From SZUA-186 sp041552135 (GTDB taxonomy: Bacteria > Pseudomonadota > Gammaproteobacteria > UBA9214), in the NCBI GenBank assembly GCA_041552135.1, contig JBFELL010000079.1, forward strand, positions 1 to 12,903: a stretch of 12,903 nucleotides of DNA, read 5' to 3'. How positions within the stretch are numbered: position 1 is the stretch's first letter; the number at the start of each line of letters is the position of its first letter. The notes under the pieces were generated by a model. The model was not told the DNA's origin, did no database searches, and saw only the letters and a program-made list of their open reading frames with translations. Positions 1 to 6,180 of this stretch are shown piece after piece. The position numbers and the translations under genes were made by a program.

Positions 1-115
1 CCTCGGTCACCACGAAGGCGGACAGGTCGCCCTTGTTGTACGGCGTCTGCCCGTCGACGTCGATCGCGATGCAGTTGTGCTGCGACGGGTCTTGGACGCT
101 TCGATCGGGCTCGTT
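1..115 (-). CDS. Partial unidentified coding fragment, weakly heparinase II/III-like
   Basis: On the minus strand, in the frame whose codons end at position 2, this stretch is open and reads sensibly as protein, including DPSQHNCIAIDVDGQTPY followed by NKGDLSAFVVTE. Almost every codon in that part ends in G or C, as expected of real coding sequence in a G+C-rich genome. The His-Asn pair followed by a hydrophobic run and Asp-Gly recalls the HNxxxVDG segment in the C-terminal beta-sandwich of heparinase II/III-like lyases. That is recollection, not a search result. The gene would run off the left edge. Its upstream half is missing because apaH sequence takes over near 115-125. The plus-strand apaH frame is also open here but shows no ApaH motifs. 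Confidence 0.35.
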
Positions 116-706
116 CAGGCCCCGACCGTACTGGACGCCATACTCGTCGCCCCGGACCGCGAGGAGCTGATCGACTGGCTGCGTCACCAGCCACTGCTGC
201 ACCACGACACTCAGCTGGGATTCACCCTGCTGCACGCCGGCCTGCCACCACAGTGGGACCTGGAACTGGCAAGCCGCTGCGCACGCGAGGTTGAAGCGGC
301 CCTGCAAGGCGACCGGACCGCGGACTTTATCGCCCACATGTACGGCAACAAGCCTAAACGCTGGTCGGAAGATCTCGCCGGCTGGGACCGGCTGCGCTTT
401 ATCGTGAACTGCCTGACGCGCATGCGCTTCTGCAACCGGGACGGTAAACTGGAATTCAAGTGCAAGGGCGCCCCCGGCAGTCAACGCAAGGGCTATTACC
501 CCTGGTTCGAAATCCCCTGGCGGGCCAGCAGGGACATGAACATCGTCTTCGGACACTGGTCAACGCTGGGCACATGTGACGCCCCCGGCATCTACCCGAT
601 CGACACGGCCTGCCTGTGGGGCGGCAGCTTGACGGCCCTGCGCATCGACAGCGAGCAAGCCCGGCGGATCGAGCTGGAATGCCCGGGACAGAAGGCACCG
701 GGATAG
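77..706 (+). CDS. apaH: ApaH, diadenosine tetraphosphatase, N-terminally truncated
   Basis: Symmetrical bis(5'-nucleosyl)-tetraphosphatase, which hydrolyses Ap4A to two ADP in the cytoplasm. ApaH-like sequence starts around codon 17 of this reading (TVLDAILVAPDREELIDWL) and continues to the end. It includes the metal-ligand HAG (residues 53-55), PPQWD, MYGN, FGHW (158-161) and DTACLWGG (177-184; the usual form is DTGCxWGG). The family is about 275 residues long. Roughly the first 100, with the GDxHG, GDLVxRGP and GNHD metallophosphatase motifs, are absent. The frame is open back to position 2, and GTG 77 is only the first possible start, so this is not a credible native start. The downstream convergent folA matches the enterobacterial arrangement, so the ApaH part is in its native place and the sequence left of about 115 is the foreign side. 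As it stands the product could not be active. Confidence 0.85.
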   Translation: MLRRVLDASIGLVQAPTVLDAILVAPDREELIDWLRHQPLLHHDTQLGFTLLHAGLPPQWDLELASRCAREVEAALQGDRTADFIAHMYGNKPKRWSEDLAGWDRLRFIVNCLTRMRFCNRDGKLEFKCKGAPGSQRKGYYPWFEIPWRASRDMNIVFGHWSTLGTCDAPGIYPIDTACLWGGSLTALRIDSEQARRIELECPGQKAPG

Positions 707-845
707 TTCTCGCCGGCGATACGGGGTCAGAATGGCCAGAATCCGCCGCCCGGCCGGCTGAGTGCCGTATTCGCGACGGCAAGCGGTATCGACCATGCGA
801 CACTATGCCGCACCGGATTTCGATATCAATCCGGTCGGTGAAGGC

Positions 846-851
846 TATAAT
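846..851 (+). promoter_or_regulatory. Candidate -10 box of the putative small RNA
   Basis: A perfect TATAAT lies seven bases before the base of a stem-loop, which places a transcription start near 857-859. No good -35 is present: at 16-18 bp spacing the sequence reads TATCAA, ATATCA or GATATC. The promoter may therefore be weak or activator-dependent. Confidence 0.45.
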
Positions 852-857
852 GAAATT

Positions 858-942
858 GCACGTTTATCTCCCCCAAGACGTGCAGGGTGTTTTCATAGAA
901 ATCCTCCAAATTCGGCGGCCTGCCTCCCAGGCCGCCTTTTTT
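858..942 (+). ncRNA. Putative small RNA of about 85 nt with C-rich loop
   Basis: This independent transcription unit lies in the apaH-folA convergent gap. A consensus -10 at 846-851 predicts a start near 858. The first element is a perfect 7-bp stem, TGCACGT (857-863) with ACGTGCA (878-884), enclosing a 14-nt loop that carries CTCCCCC (868-874). An unpaired linker follows with ATCCTCC (901-907). The RNA ends in a 9-bp G+C-rich hairpin and six T residues. Both C-rich segments are complementary to Shine-Dalgarno sequences. Known trans-acting sRNAs use this kind of seed, exposed in a loop, to block ribosome binding. No open frame with a ribosome-binding site fits: an ATG at 850 opens a frame that reads straight through the terminator. 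I do not recognise it as a member of a named RNA family. Confidence 0.5.
914..942 (+). terminator. Intrinsic terminator of the putative sRNA
   Basis: A perfect 9-bp stem, GGCGGCCTG (914-922) with CAGGCCGCC (928-936), has a 5-nt loop CCTCC and is followed by six T (937-942). The T-tract is on the plus-strand side only, so it serves rightward transcription from the sRNA or apaH. It is not on the correct side for folA, which arrives from the right. Confidence 0.85.
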
Positions 943-1036
943 ATGCCCGTGGCGAACGTATTCACTCATTGCGGACTGCAGGGTCCTGGCCCTCCCGCGA
1001 CCGGGTAGATTTCCCCCGCGTCATCGCCGCCGACCG

Positions 1037-1528
1037 TCAGCCGGCAACACGCTCCAGCGTAATGAAACTGTAGGCATGCGGGTTTTTGTCGTCCGGCTCG
1101 TGGTCGATACGCTCGATTTCCCGCCAGTCATCCGGCTGCCAGTCAGGGAAGCGTGTCTGGCCCTCGAACCCGCCATGCACCAGCGTCAGGTAAATCGTGT
1201 CCGCCTGCGGCAGCGCCTGGCGGTACAGCTCGGCACCACCGATAACCATGACCTCACCGGCATCACCGGCGGCACTCAGCGCCTCGTCCAGCGAATGCAC
1301 CACGACACAGCCGGCAGCCGCGTAATCGGCATTGCGGGTAATGACGATATTGGTCCGCCCGGGCAGCGGCCGGCCGATGGACTCCCAGGTCCTGCGCCCC
1401 ATCAGTACGGGCTTGCCCAGCGTGGTGGCCCTGAAATGTTTCAGGTCCGCCGGCAGGTGCCAGGGCAGCCGGTTGTCATGGCCGATAACATGGTTGGCCG
1501 CCATCGCCACGATCAGCGAGAGCTTCAT
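1037..1528 (-). CDS. folA: Dihydrofolate reductase
   Basis: Reduces dihydrofolate to tetrahydrofolate with NADPH in the cytoplasm, regenerating the cofactor oxidised by ThyA. The 163-residue length matches chromosomal bacterial FolA (E. coli 159). Visible family features are the N-terminal strand LSLIVAMA, the Met20-type loop with LPW (21-23), the catalytic acid Asp28 in LPADLKHF, the NADPH-binding segment MGRRTWESIGRPLPGR (43-58), and VIGGAELY (95-102) with its Gly-Gly pair. The start ATG at 1528 overlaps the thyA stop by four bases (ATGA), which implies translational coupling and cotranscription from thyA. Nothing suggests a plasmid-borne trimethoprim-resistant dfr allele, since it sits in the conserved housekeeping neighbourhood beside apaH and thyA. 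Confidence 0.97.
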   Translation of the reverse strand: MKLSLIVAMAANHVIGHDNRLPWHLPADLKHFRATTLGKPVLMGRRTWESIGRPLPGRTNIVITRNADYAAAGCVVVHSLDEALSAAGDAGEVMVIGGAELYRQALPQADTIYLTLVHGGFEGQTRFPDWQPDDWREIERIDHEPDDKNPHAYSFITLERVAG

Positions 1529-2319
1529 ACGGCAACCGGCGCCTTGATATGCGGGTATGGATCATAGTCCTGCAACTCGAAGTCCTCGAAGCGAAAGGCA
1601 AACAGGTCGGTCACGTCCGGGTTGATGGCCATCACCGGCAGTGGCCGCGGTTGGCGCGACAGCTGCAGGTCTGTCTGCTCCAGGTGGTTCAGGTACAGGT
1701 GCGCATCACCGAAGGTGTGCACGAAGTCGCCGGCCTGCAGCCCGGTCACCTGCGCGATCATCAGCAGCAGCAGCGCGTAGGAGGCGATATTGAACGGCAC
1801 GCCGAGGAAGATATCGGCACTGCGCTGGTAGAGCTGGCAGGACAACCGGCCGTCGGCGACATAGAACTGGAAAAAGGCATGACACGGCGGCAGCGCCATG
1901 TGCTCGATCTCCCCGACATTCCAGGCACTGACAATGATGCGCCGCGAGTCCGGGTTATTCCTGATCTGATCCACGACCTGGCTGATCTGGTCGATACTCC
2001 GGCCGTCGGCGGCCGGCCAGGAACGCCACTGCGATCCGTACACCGGGCCAAGGTCACCGTTGTCATCAGCCCACTCGTCCCAGATCGTGACGTTGTTCTC
2101 ATGCAGGTAGGCAATATTCGTGTCGCCTTTCAGGAACCACAGCAGCTCGTGGATGATGGAGCGCAGATGACACTTCTTCGTGGTCACCAGCGGGAAGCCT
2201 GCCGCCAGGTCAAAACGCATCTGGTGACCGAACACGCTGAGCGTCCCGGTACCGGTGCGGTCTTCCTTGCGAATGCCGTTGTCACGCACATGCCGCATCA
2301 GGTCGAGGTATTGTTTCAT
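1525..2319 (-). CDS. thyA: Thymidylate synthase
   Basis: Converts dUMP and 5,10-methylene-THF to dTMP and dihydrofolate. The 264 residues equal the length of E. coli ThyA and residues align by number. RTGTGT (21-26) binds the phosphate, the catalytic nucleophile is Cys146 in LPPCHAFFQF, followed by the LYQRSADIFLG dUMP-binding segment, NIASYALL, and the C-terminal KAPVAV that closes the active site. The ATG at 2319 is the canonical start, although the upstream ribosome-binding site is weak (AGGT about 11 bases away). Downstream folA overlaps it by ATGA. Upstream lgt is the usual gammaproteobacterial neighbour, but here a 213-bp palindromic element lies between them, so thyA-folA may need its own promoter. 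No convincing -35/-10 pair is visible in the gap. Confidence 0.98.
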   Translation of the reverse strand: MKQYLDLMRHVRDNGIRKEDRTGTGTLSVFGHQMRFDLAAGFPLVTTKKCHLRSIIHELLWFLKGDTNIAYLHENNVTIWDEWADDNGDLGPVYGSQWRSWPAADGRSIDQISQVVDQIRNNPDSRRIIVSAWNVGEIEHMALPPCHAFFQFYVADGRLSCQLYQRSADIFLGVPFNIASYALLLLMIAQVTGLQAGDFVHTFGDAHLYLNHLEQTDLQLSRQPRPLPVMAINPDVTDLFAFRFEDFELQDYDPYPHIKAPVAV

Positions 2320-2343
2320 CGTTTACGGACCTGGTGAAAAGTT

Positions 2344-2556
2344 ACCGCAGAGACGCAGAGGTCGCAGAGACCGGTATTAATGCAAACCCAATCCCGGCCC
2401 CGAAGTGATAATGAACGGAATTGTACCGTCGTGTACAGATTGGGCGGTCTATGCATTTGCAGTATGTTCCCGGTTGCGTTTCTGTCAGATATCCTGCCTT
2501 CATGTCGTCCTTGTAGTGGTGTTTTCTGGTAACCGTCTTCTCTGCGTCTCTGCGGT
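2344..2556. repeat. Nested palindromic element with tandem-unit arms (CGCAGAGA type)
   Basis: The outer arms are an exact 17-nt inverted repeat, ACCGCAGAGACGCAGAG (2344-2360) and its complement (2540-2556). Each arm is built from tandem copies of an 8-nt unit, CGCAGAGA, with a third degenerate copy on the left (TCGCAGAG, 2362-2369). Inside are further symmetric pairs: TGCAAA plus CCCAATC (2381-2393) against GATTGGG (2438-2444) and TTTGCA (2456-2461), then TGTAC (2422-2426) with GTACA (2433-2437) around a 6-nt loop. The element could fold into one long interrupted hairpin. There is no ORF of substance and no obvious target-site duplication. It occupies nearly the whole gap between lgt and thyA. 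From memory, arms of this type recur between genes in many environmental bacterial genomes; I could not check this. Confidence 0.7.
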
Positions 2557-2582
2557 GATACCCTGGTTACATTCCCCGAGCC

Positions 2583-3380
2583 CTACCAGCTGATGGCGCC
2601 GTCCCTGCGGCGGTAGGCATAGGCCATGAACGCGATACCGAAGGCGATCATCGGCAGCGTCAGCAAATGGCCCATGGTCAGCCAGTCGAAGGCGAGATAG
2701 CCGATATGCGCATCCGGCTCGCGGACGAATTCAACCAGGAAGCGGAAGATGCCATAGCACAACAGGTACAGCCCCGAGACCGCCATGGTCGGTCGCGGCC
2801 GGCTGGAGAACAGCCAGAGAATGATGAAAAACAGGACGCCTTCGAGGAACAGTTCGTAGAGCATCGACGGGTGCCTGGGCAGCGCGTCGACCCAGGGGAA
2901 CACCATGCCCCAGGGCAGCTCCGTTGGCCGGCCCCATAACTCGCCATTGATGAAGTTACCCAGGCGCCCTGCTCCCAGGCCGATGGGTACCAGCGGCGCG
3001 AGAAAGTCGGTCACCTGGAAAAAGGTCCGGCCGGTGTGGCGCCCGTAGAGCCACATGGCAACGAACACGCCGACCATGCCGCCGTGGTAGGACATACCGC
3101 CCTGCCAGATGCGCACCATGACCAGCGGATCGGACAGGAAGCCCTCCAGGTTGTACATCAGCGTATAGCCGATGCGCCCGCCCAGCACCGCCCCCAGGGC
3201 AAAATAAAATACCAGGTCGCCGATCTCCCGCCGGTGCCAGGCGGTGCCCTCGCGGCGCGTGCGAATCACCCCCAGCCACCAGCCGGCGCCAAACGCCACC
3301 AGGTACATCAGGCCGTACCAGTGCACCTCGAACGGGCCGAAGGCAACCGCAACCGGGTCAATGTTCGGATAGGTCAGCAT
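2583..3380 (-). CDS. lgt: Prolipoprotein diacylglyceryl transferase
   Basis: Inner-membrane enzyme that moves diacylglycerol from phosphatidylglycerol to the lipobox cysteine, the first step of lipoprotein maturation. The 265 residues form about seven membrane segments. Key residues are visible: YHGG with His99 (E. coli His103), the Lgt signature GAGRLGNFINGELWGR (136-151) with the essential Arg139, RHPSMLYE (169-176), and FRFLVEFVREPD (212-223). The start ATG at 3380 gives the standard N-terminus (MLTYPNIDPVAVAFGPFEVHW), yet no Shine-Dalgarno precedes it. A candidate promoter lies so close that the transcript may be nearly leaderless. The gene upstream on the same strand (GT39) ends 116 bases away, so lgt probably starts its own unit. 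Confidence 0.97.
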   Translation of the reverse strand: MLTYPNIDPVAVAFGPFEVHWYGLMYLVAFGAGWWLGVIRTRREGTAWHRREIGDLVFYFALGAVLGGRIGYTLMYNLEGFLSDPLVMVRIWQGGMSYHGGMVGVFVAMWLYGRHTGRTFFQVTDFLAPLVPIGLGAGRLGNFINGELWGRPTELPWGMVFPWVDALPRHPSMLYELFLEGVLFFIILWLFSSRPRPTMAVSGLYLLCYGIFRFLVEFVREPDAHIGYLAFDWLTMGHLLTLPMIAFGIAFMAYAYRRRDGAISW

Positions 3381-3393
3381 GAGTGTTAGCTAT

Positions 3394-3423
3394 ATATAAC
3401 AGGCCCTTACAGGCATTATTCAA
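3394..3423 (-). promoter_or_regulatory. Candidate lgt promoter
   Basis: On the minus strand TTGAAT (3423-3418) is followed after 18 bases by TTATAT (3399-3394); shifting by one base gives TATATA at 19 bp. This is the only A+T-rich patch in the lgt upstream region. A start about seven bases downstream would fall near 3387, leaving only about 6-8 bases before the lgt ATG at 3380. Confidence 0.4.
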
Positions 3424-3496
3424 TGATTGCACACTGCGCGCCCCGGCCGTCGCGCCGGTCCGGTCATGAAAAACGAAGCGCGAATTGTAGCAGCAT

Positions 3497-5080
3497 TCAG
3501 GGTAAAACTTCCGGGGCATCGGTGACCGTCCGGCCGCGCCAGATCGCCAGGCCGCCGCCCCGGTAAGCCTGCACATGCAGCGCGTCGGGGTGCGCCGGGG
3601 GCGCGCCATCGTAGTAGGCCACCAGCCGGCCTTCAGGATTGCCCAGCGCCCAGCGGTAGGCGTCCTCGCGCGCCAGCGGCGTCACCCGCTGGCGCAGGCG
3701 GCCGTAAAAATGGTACTGCCCGTGGTACCGGCCAATGTTGGCAACCGGCCTGCCATCCGCCTGTGCACCGGCAATGATCTGGCCGGCCTCGCGAAGATCG
3801 TAGGCCGGTCCTGCCGGCAGGAACAGTGCCAGCTGCACGATGCCCACGACCACGACCGTGAGCAACACCAGACGGCGAACGTAGTCCGTGACGGGCATGC
3901 CCCGGACCCGCAGCAGCGCCATGGCAAGCACGACCAGCAACAGGCCCCAGGCCGGCTGGATCTCCGCCACCCATGGCGCCGTCCCGAGCCGGCCCGGCAG
4001 CAAGATGAGCACAGCGCCCGTCAGCAGCACGAACGCTGCCAGCAGCCACGGCCGCTGCGTCACAACTGTGCGTGGCATGTGCGTCACGGCGTGCGTCACC
4101 AGTAAGGCCATCGCGGGCAGCACCGGCAGCAGGTACTTGGCCTGCTTGCCGCTGACCACACTCGCCAGCACGACCACCGCGATCAGCCATGTCAGACACA
4201 AGCGTCCACCCGTATCCCGGGGGCGCCGGAACAGCTCGCGCCACAGCCAGGGCAGCAGTATCCAGGGCACCGCCAGCAGCGGCAGCCACGGCAGATACCA
4301 CCACCACGGCTGTGCGTGGGCAAAGGAATCCACCAGGCGCCCGGCCGTCTGCCCCCAGAGGATGGCCTGGCGGTAGGCCTCGCCGCCGGCGCTGGCTGCC
4401 GGCAGCGCCCAGGCCAGCCCGATCACGGCCGCCGTGACGACACTCGCCAGCACGCCGCCGTACCACCAGTGCCACGATGGCCTGGCATGCGCGTCAATCC
4501 ACAGCGGCGCCAGCAGGGCCACCGGCAGCACGTGCAGCAGGACCACCGGCCCCTTCGACAGGACACCCAGCCCGATAGCGGCGCCGGTGACCAGCCAGCC
4601 CGACCGGCGCCCCCGGCTGGCGCGCACCAGGCCGGCCATGGCAAGGATGGTGAACAGCACCAGGAGCATGTCGATTTGCAGCCAGGTATAAAAGGCCGCC
4701 CAGAAGGCCAGGCCGAACAGGACCCACGGCACCAGCCCGCGGGTCACCGCATCCTGCGGCCAGAGCAGGGCGGCCAGGCGGGACACCGCCAGCAGGGCCG
4801 CCAGCGATACCAGTGCCGCGACACTGCGCGGCCACCACTCGTTCACACCGAACAGCCACCAGCCGGCATGGATCAGCCAGAAATACAGCGGCGGCTTGTG
4901 ACTGTAGGGCTCGCCGTTCAGCCACGGCACCAGGAAATCGCCGCGCTGCCACATTTCCCAGGCCACGCCGATATAGCGGGTTTCATCGACCGGCAGCAAC
5001 GGCCGCAGCACGAATGACAGCACTAACAGCGCCAGCCAGCAGAGCAGCAGCCCTGTGACGGATCGCGCCTGTGTCATCAT
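3497..5080 (-). CDS. ArnT/PMT-like GT39 glycosyltransferase
   Basis: Multi-pass inner-membrane glycosyltransferase (GT-C fold, family 39) expected to transfer a sugar from a polyprenyl-phosphate carrier to an acceptor, classically lipid A, on the periplasmic face. The 527 residues begin with a membrane segment followed by the first periplasmic loop. That loop has the family acidic pair in VDETRY (Asp32-Glu33), GDFLVPWLNGEPYSHKPPLYFW (47-68) and the NEWWPR segment, then about ten more hydrophobic helices and a soluble C-terminal region. ATG 5080 is chosen because it overlaps the preceding stop as TAATG. The frame stays open to 5293, but that extension is not hydrophobic and is antisense-like reading of the neighbour. 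It is last in a cassette with the LAB_N and GT2 genes. The transferred sugar cannot be read from sequence. Confidence 0.88.
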   Translation of the reverse strand: MMTQARSVTGLLLCWLALLVLSFVLRPLLPVDETRYIGVAWEMWQRGDFLVPWLNGEPYSHKPPLYFWLIHAGWWLFGVNEWWPRSVAALVSLAALLAVSRLAALLWPQDAVTRGLVPWVLFGLAFWAAFYTWLQIDMLLVLFTILAMAGLVRASRGRRSGWLVTGAAIGLGVLSKGPVVLLHVLPVALLAPLWIDAHARPSWHWWYGGVLASVVTAAVIGLAWALPAASAGGEAYRQAILWGQTAGRLVDSFAHAQPWWWYLPWLPLLAVPWILLPWLWRELFRRPRDTGGRLCLTWLIAVVVLASVVSGKQAKYLLPVLPAMALLVTHAVTHMPRTVVTQRPWLLAAFVLLTGAVLILLPGRLGTAPWVAEIQPAWGLLLVVLAMALLRVRGMPVTDYVRRLVLLTVVVVGIVQLALFLPAGPAYDLREAGQIIAGAQADGRPVANIGRYHGQYHFYGRLRQRVTPLAREDAYRWALGNPEGRLVAYYDGAPPAHPDALHVQAYRGGGLAIWRGRTVTDAPEVLP

Positions 5081-5364
5081 TACGGTGCCGCAGCCCTGTC
5101 CGGCTTGTTGCGGTTCAGGTAAATGAAATACAGGTTGCGCGAATAGATAAACAGTCCGCCGGCCTGGCCGACGATGAACACCGGGTCCTGGCGGTAGATG
5201 GCATAACTCAGCAGCGTCATGCCGCCCCCCAGGCTGAAAAACCAGAATGCCACCGGGATGACACTGCGCTTCTGCCGCTCGCTGGCCCACCACTGTATGA
5301 GAAAGCGTGCGGAGAACAGCGCCTGCCCGGTGAAACCGATAAGCAGCCAGATCATGTTCTGCAT
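5080..5364 (-). CDS. LAB_N-domain small membrane protein
   Basis: A 94-residue inner-membrane protein matching the domain found N-terminal in some lipid-A-disaccharide synthases (LAB_N). Characteristic stretches are LFSARFLIQWWASERQKRS, the Pro-containing VIPVAFWFFSLGGG, LLSYAIYRQDPVFIVGQ and the terminal FIYSRNLYFIYLNR, giving three hydrophobic segments. It has no catalytic LpxB domain. Free-standing copies are typically found between a DPM1-like GT2 and an ArnT-like transferase, exactly as here. A role in presenting or flipping the lipid-linked sugar is an inference. The start ATG at 5364 follows the GT2 stop with no gap (TAGATG), and a strong AAGGAGGAAAA ribosome-binding site lies inside the end of that gene. 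Its own stop overlaps the GT39 start. Confidence 0.9.
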   Translation of the reverse strand: MQNMIWLLIGFTGQALFSARFLIQWWASERQKRSVIPVAFWFFSLGGGMTLLSYAIYRQDPVFIVGQAGGLFIYSRNLYFIYLNRNKPDRAAAP

Positions 5365-6084
5365 CTAGTTTTCCTCCTTGTCACCTGGCGACTGCAGCAC
5401 GCGCCGCTGCAGCCAGAGCACACCGAACAGGTCCACGAGTCCGGTCCACAGGCGGTTGTGCACACCGTATTTCGACTGACCGTGCCGGCGCCGGCGGTGC
5501 CTGACATCGACCGAGACAACCTCGCCGCCCTGCATCTGCACCAGCGCCGGCAGGAAGCGGTGCATGTGATCAAAACGCGGCAGCTCCATGAACACGGACC
5601 GCCGGAAGAGCTTCAGGCCGCAACCGGTATCCGGCGTCCGGTCGCCAAGTACGAAACCGCGCACGCGGTTGGCGACCCGCGATGATACCCGCTTGACCCA
5701 GTTGTCACTGCGCTGCCTGCGGTAACCGTTCACCAGCCGGACCGGGGCGGGCGCACGCCGGATGATGTCATAGAGTCGGGGGATATCCGCCGGGTCATTC
5801 TGCCCGTCACCATCCAGCGTCGAGATCCAGCTTCGCCGCGCCGCGTTCACGCCACTGGCGATCGCAGCAGACTGGCCGCGGCTTGCCGCATGCCGGACTA
5901 CCTGCAATTGCGGGTAGCGTTCGCGACAATCCTCCAGCACGGCCGCGGTAGCGTCGCGACTGCCGTCATCGACGACAATGATGTCATAGCCACTCCGGCC
6001 ACCGAGCACAGCATCGATTTCCTGCAGCAGCGGCGCGATATTATCCGCCTCGTTCAGTACCGGTATAACGATGGCAAGGTCCAC
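5365..6084 (-). CDS. DPM1/ArnC-like GT2 glycosyltransferase
   Basis: Family 2 glycosyltransferase expected to move a sugar from a nucleotide donor to undecaprenyl phosphate at the cytoplasmic face, supplying the GT39 enzyme. The 239 residues show the GT-A fold: VIPVLNEADNI (6-16), VVDDGSRDAT (37-46), the DXD region TLDGDGQNDPADI (89-101), DTGCGLKLFRR (152-162), and the HGQSKYG segment (201-207) typical of dolichol-phosphate-mannose synthase relatives. Unlike ArnC it lacks a clear pair of C-terminal membrane helices; only one hydrophobic stretch (about 212-226) is present. The GTG start at 6084 is supported by GAGGTAA a few bases upstream. It heads a leftward operon with LAB_N and GT39 and is divergent from the DUF255 gene, with 96 bases between them. 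Confidence 0.9.
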   Translation of the reverse strand: MDLAIVIPVLNEADNIAPLLQEIDAVLGGRSGYDIIVVDDGSRDATAAVLEDCRERYPQLQVVRHAASRGQSAAIASGVNAARRSWISTLDGDGQNDPADIPRLYDIIRRAPAPVRLVNGYRRQRSDNWVKRVSSRVANRVRGFVLGDRTPDTGCGLKLFRRSVFMELPRFDHMHRFLPALVQMQGGEVVSVDVRHRRRRHGQSKYGVHNRLWTGLVDLFGVLWLQRRVLQSPGDKEEN

Positions 6085-6180
6085 GTGATTACCTCACTCG
6101 CAAGGGGTGTATGTGTTTTTCCGGAGGCGGTCCATGGGTGTTTTGGTTATAGTACTACGCCCCGGCGAAGACGTACTGAA

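Noticed and set aside
850..1008. Small plus-strand protein starting at ATG 850 (MKLHVYLPQDVQGVF)
   Set aside because: There is no ribosome-binding site, the ATG lies in the -10 box, and the frame runs through a perfect intrinsic terminator.
1549..2337. A 262-codon plus-strand open frame opposite thyA
   Set aside because: It is fully antisense to an unmistakable thyA, has no ribosome-binding site or recognisable motifs, and long antisense frames are expected at this G+C content.
2344..2556. CRISPR array or insertion sequence
   Set aside because: Only short tandem units in inverted arms, no regular spacers, no transposase frame and no visible target duplication.
5081..5293. N-terminal extension of the GT39 protein by about 71 residues
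   Set aside because: The extension reads antisense-like, Pro/Arg-rich sequence across the LAB_N gene, while the hydrophobic start and TAATG overlap mark ATG 5080.
5890..6180. N-terminal extension of the DUF255 protein by 97 residues
   Set aside because: It covers the divergent GT2 gene and the intergenic promoter region; family similarity begins just after ATG 6181.
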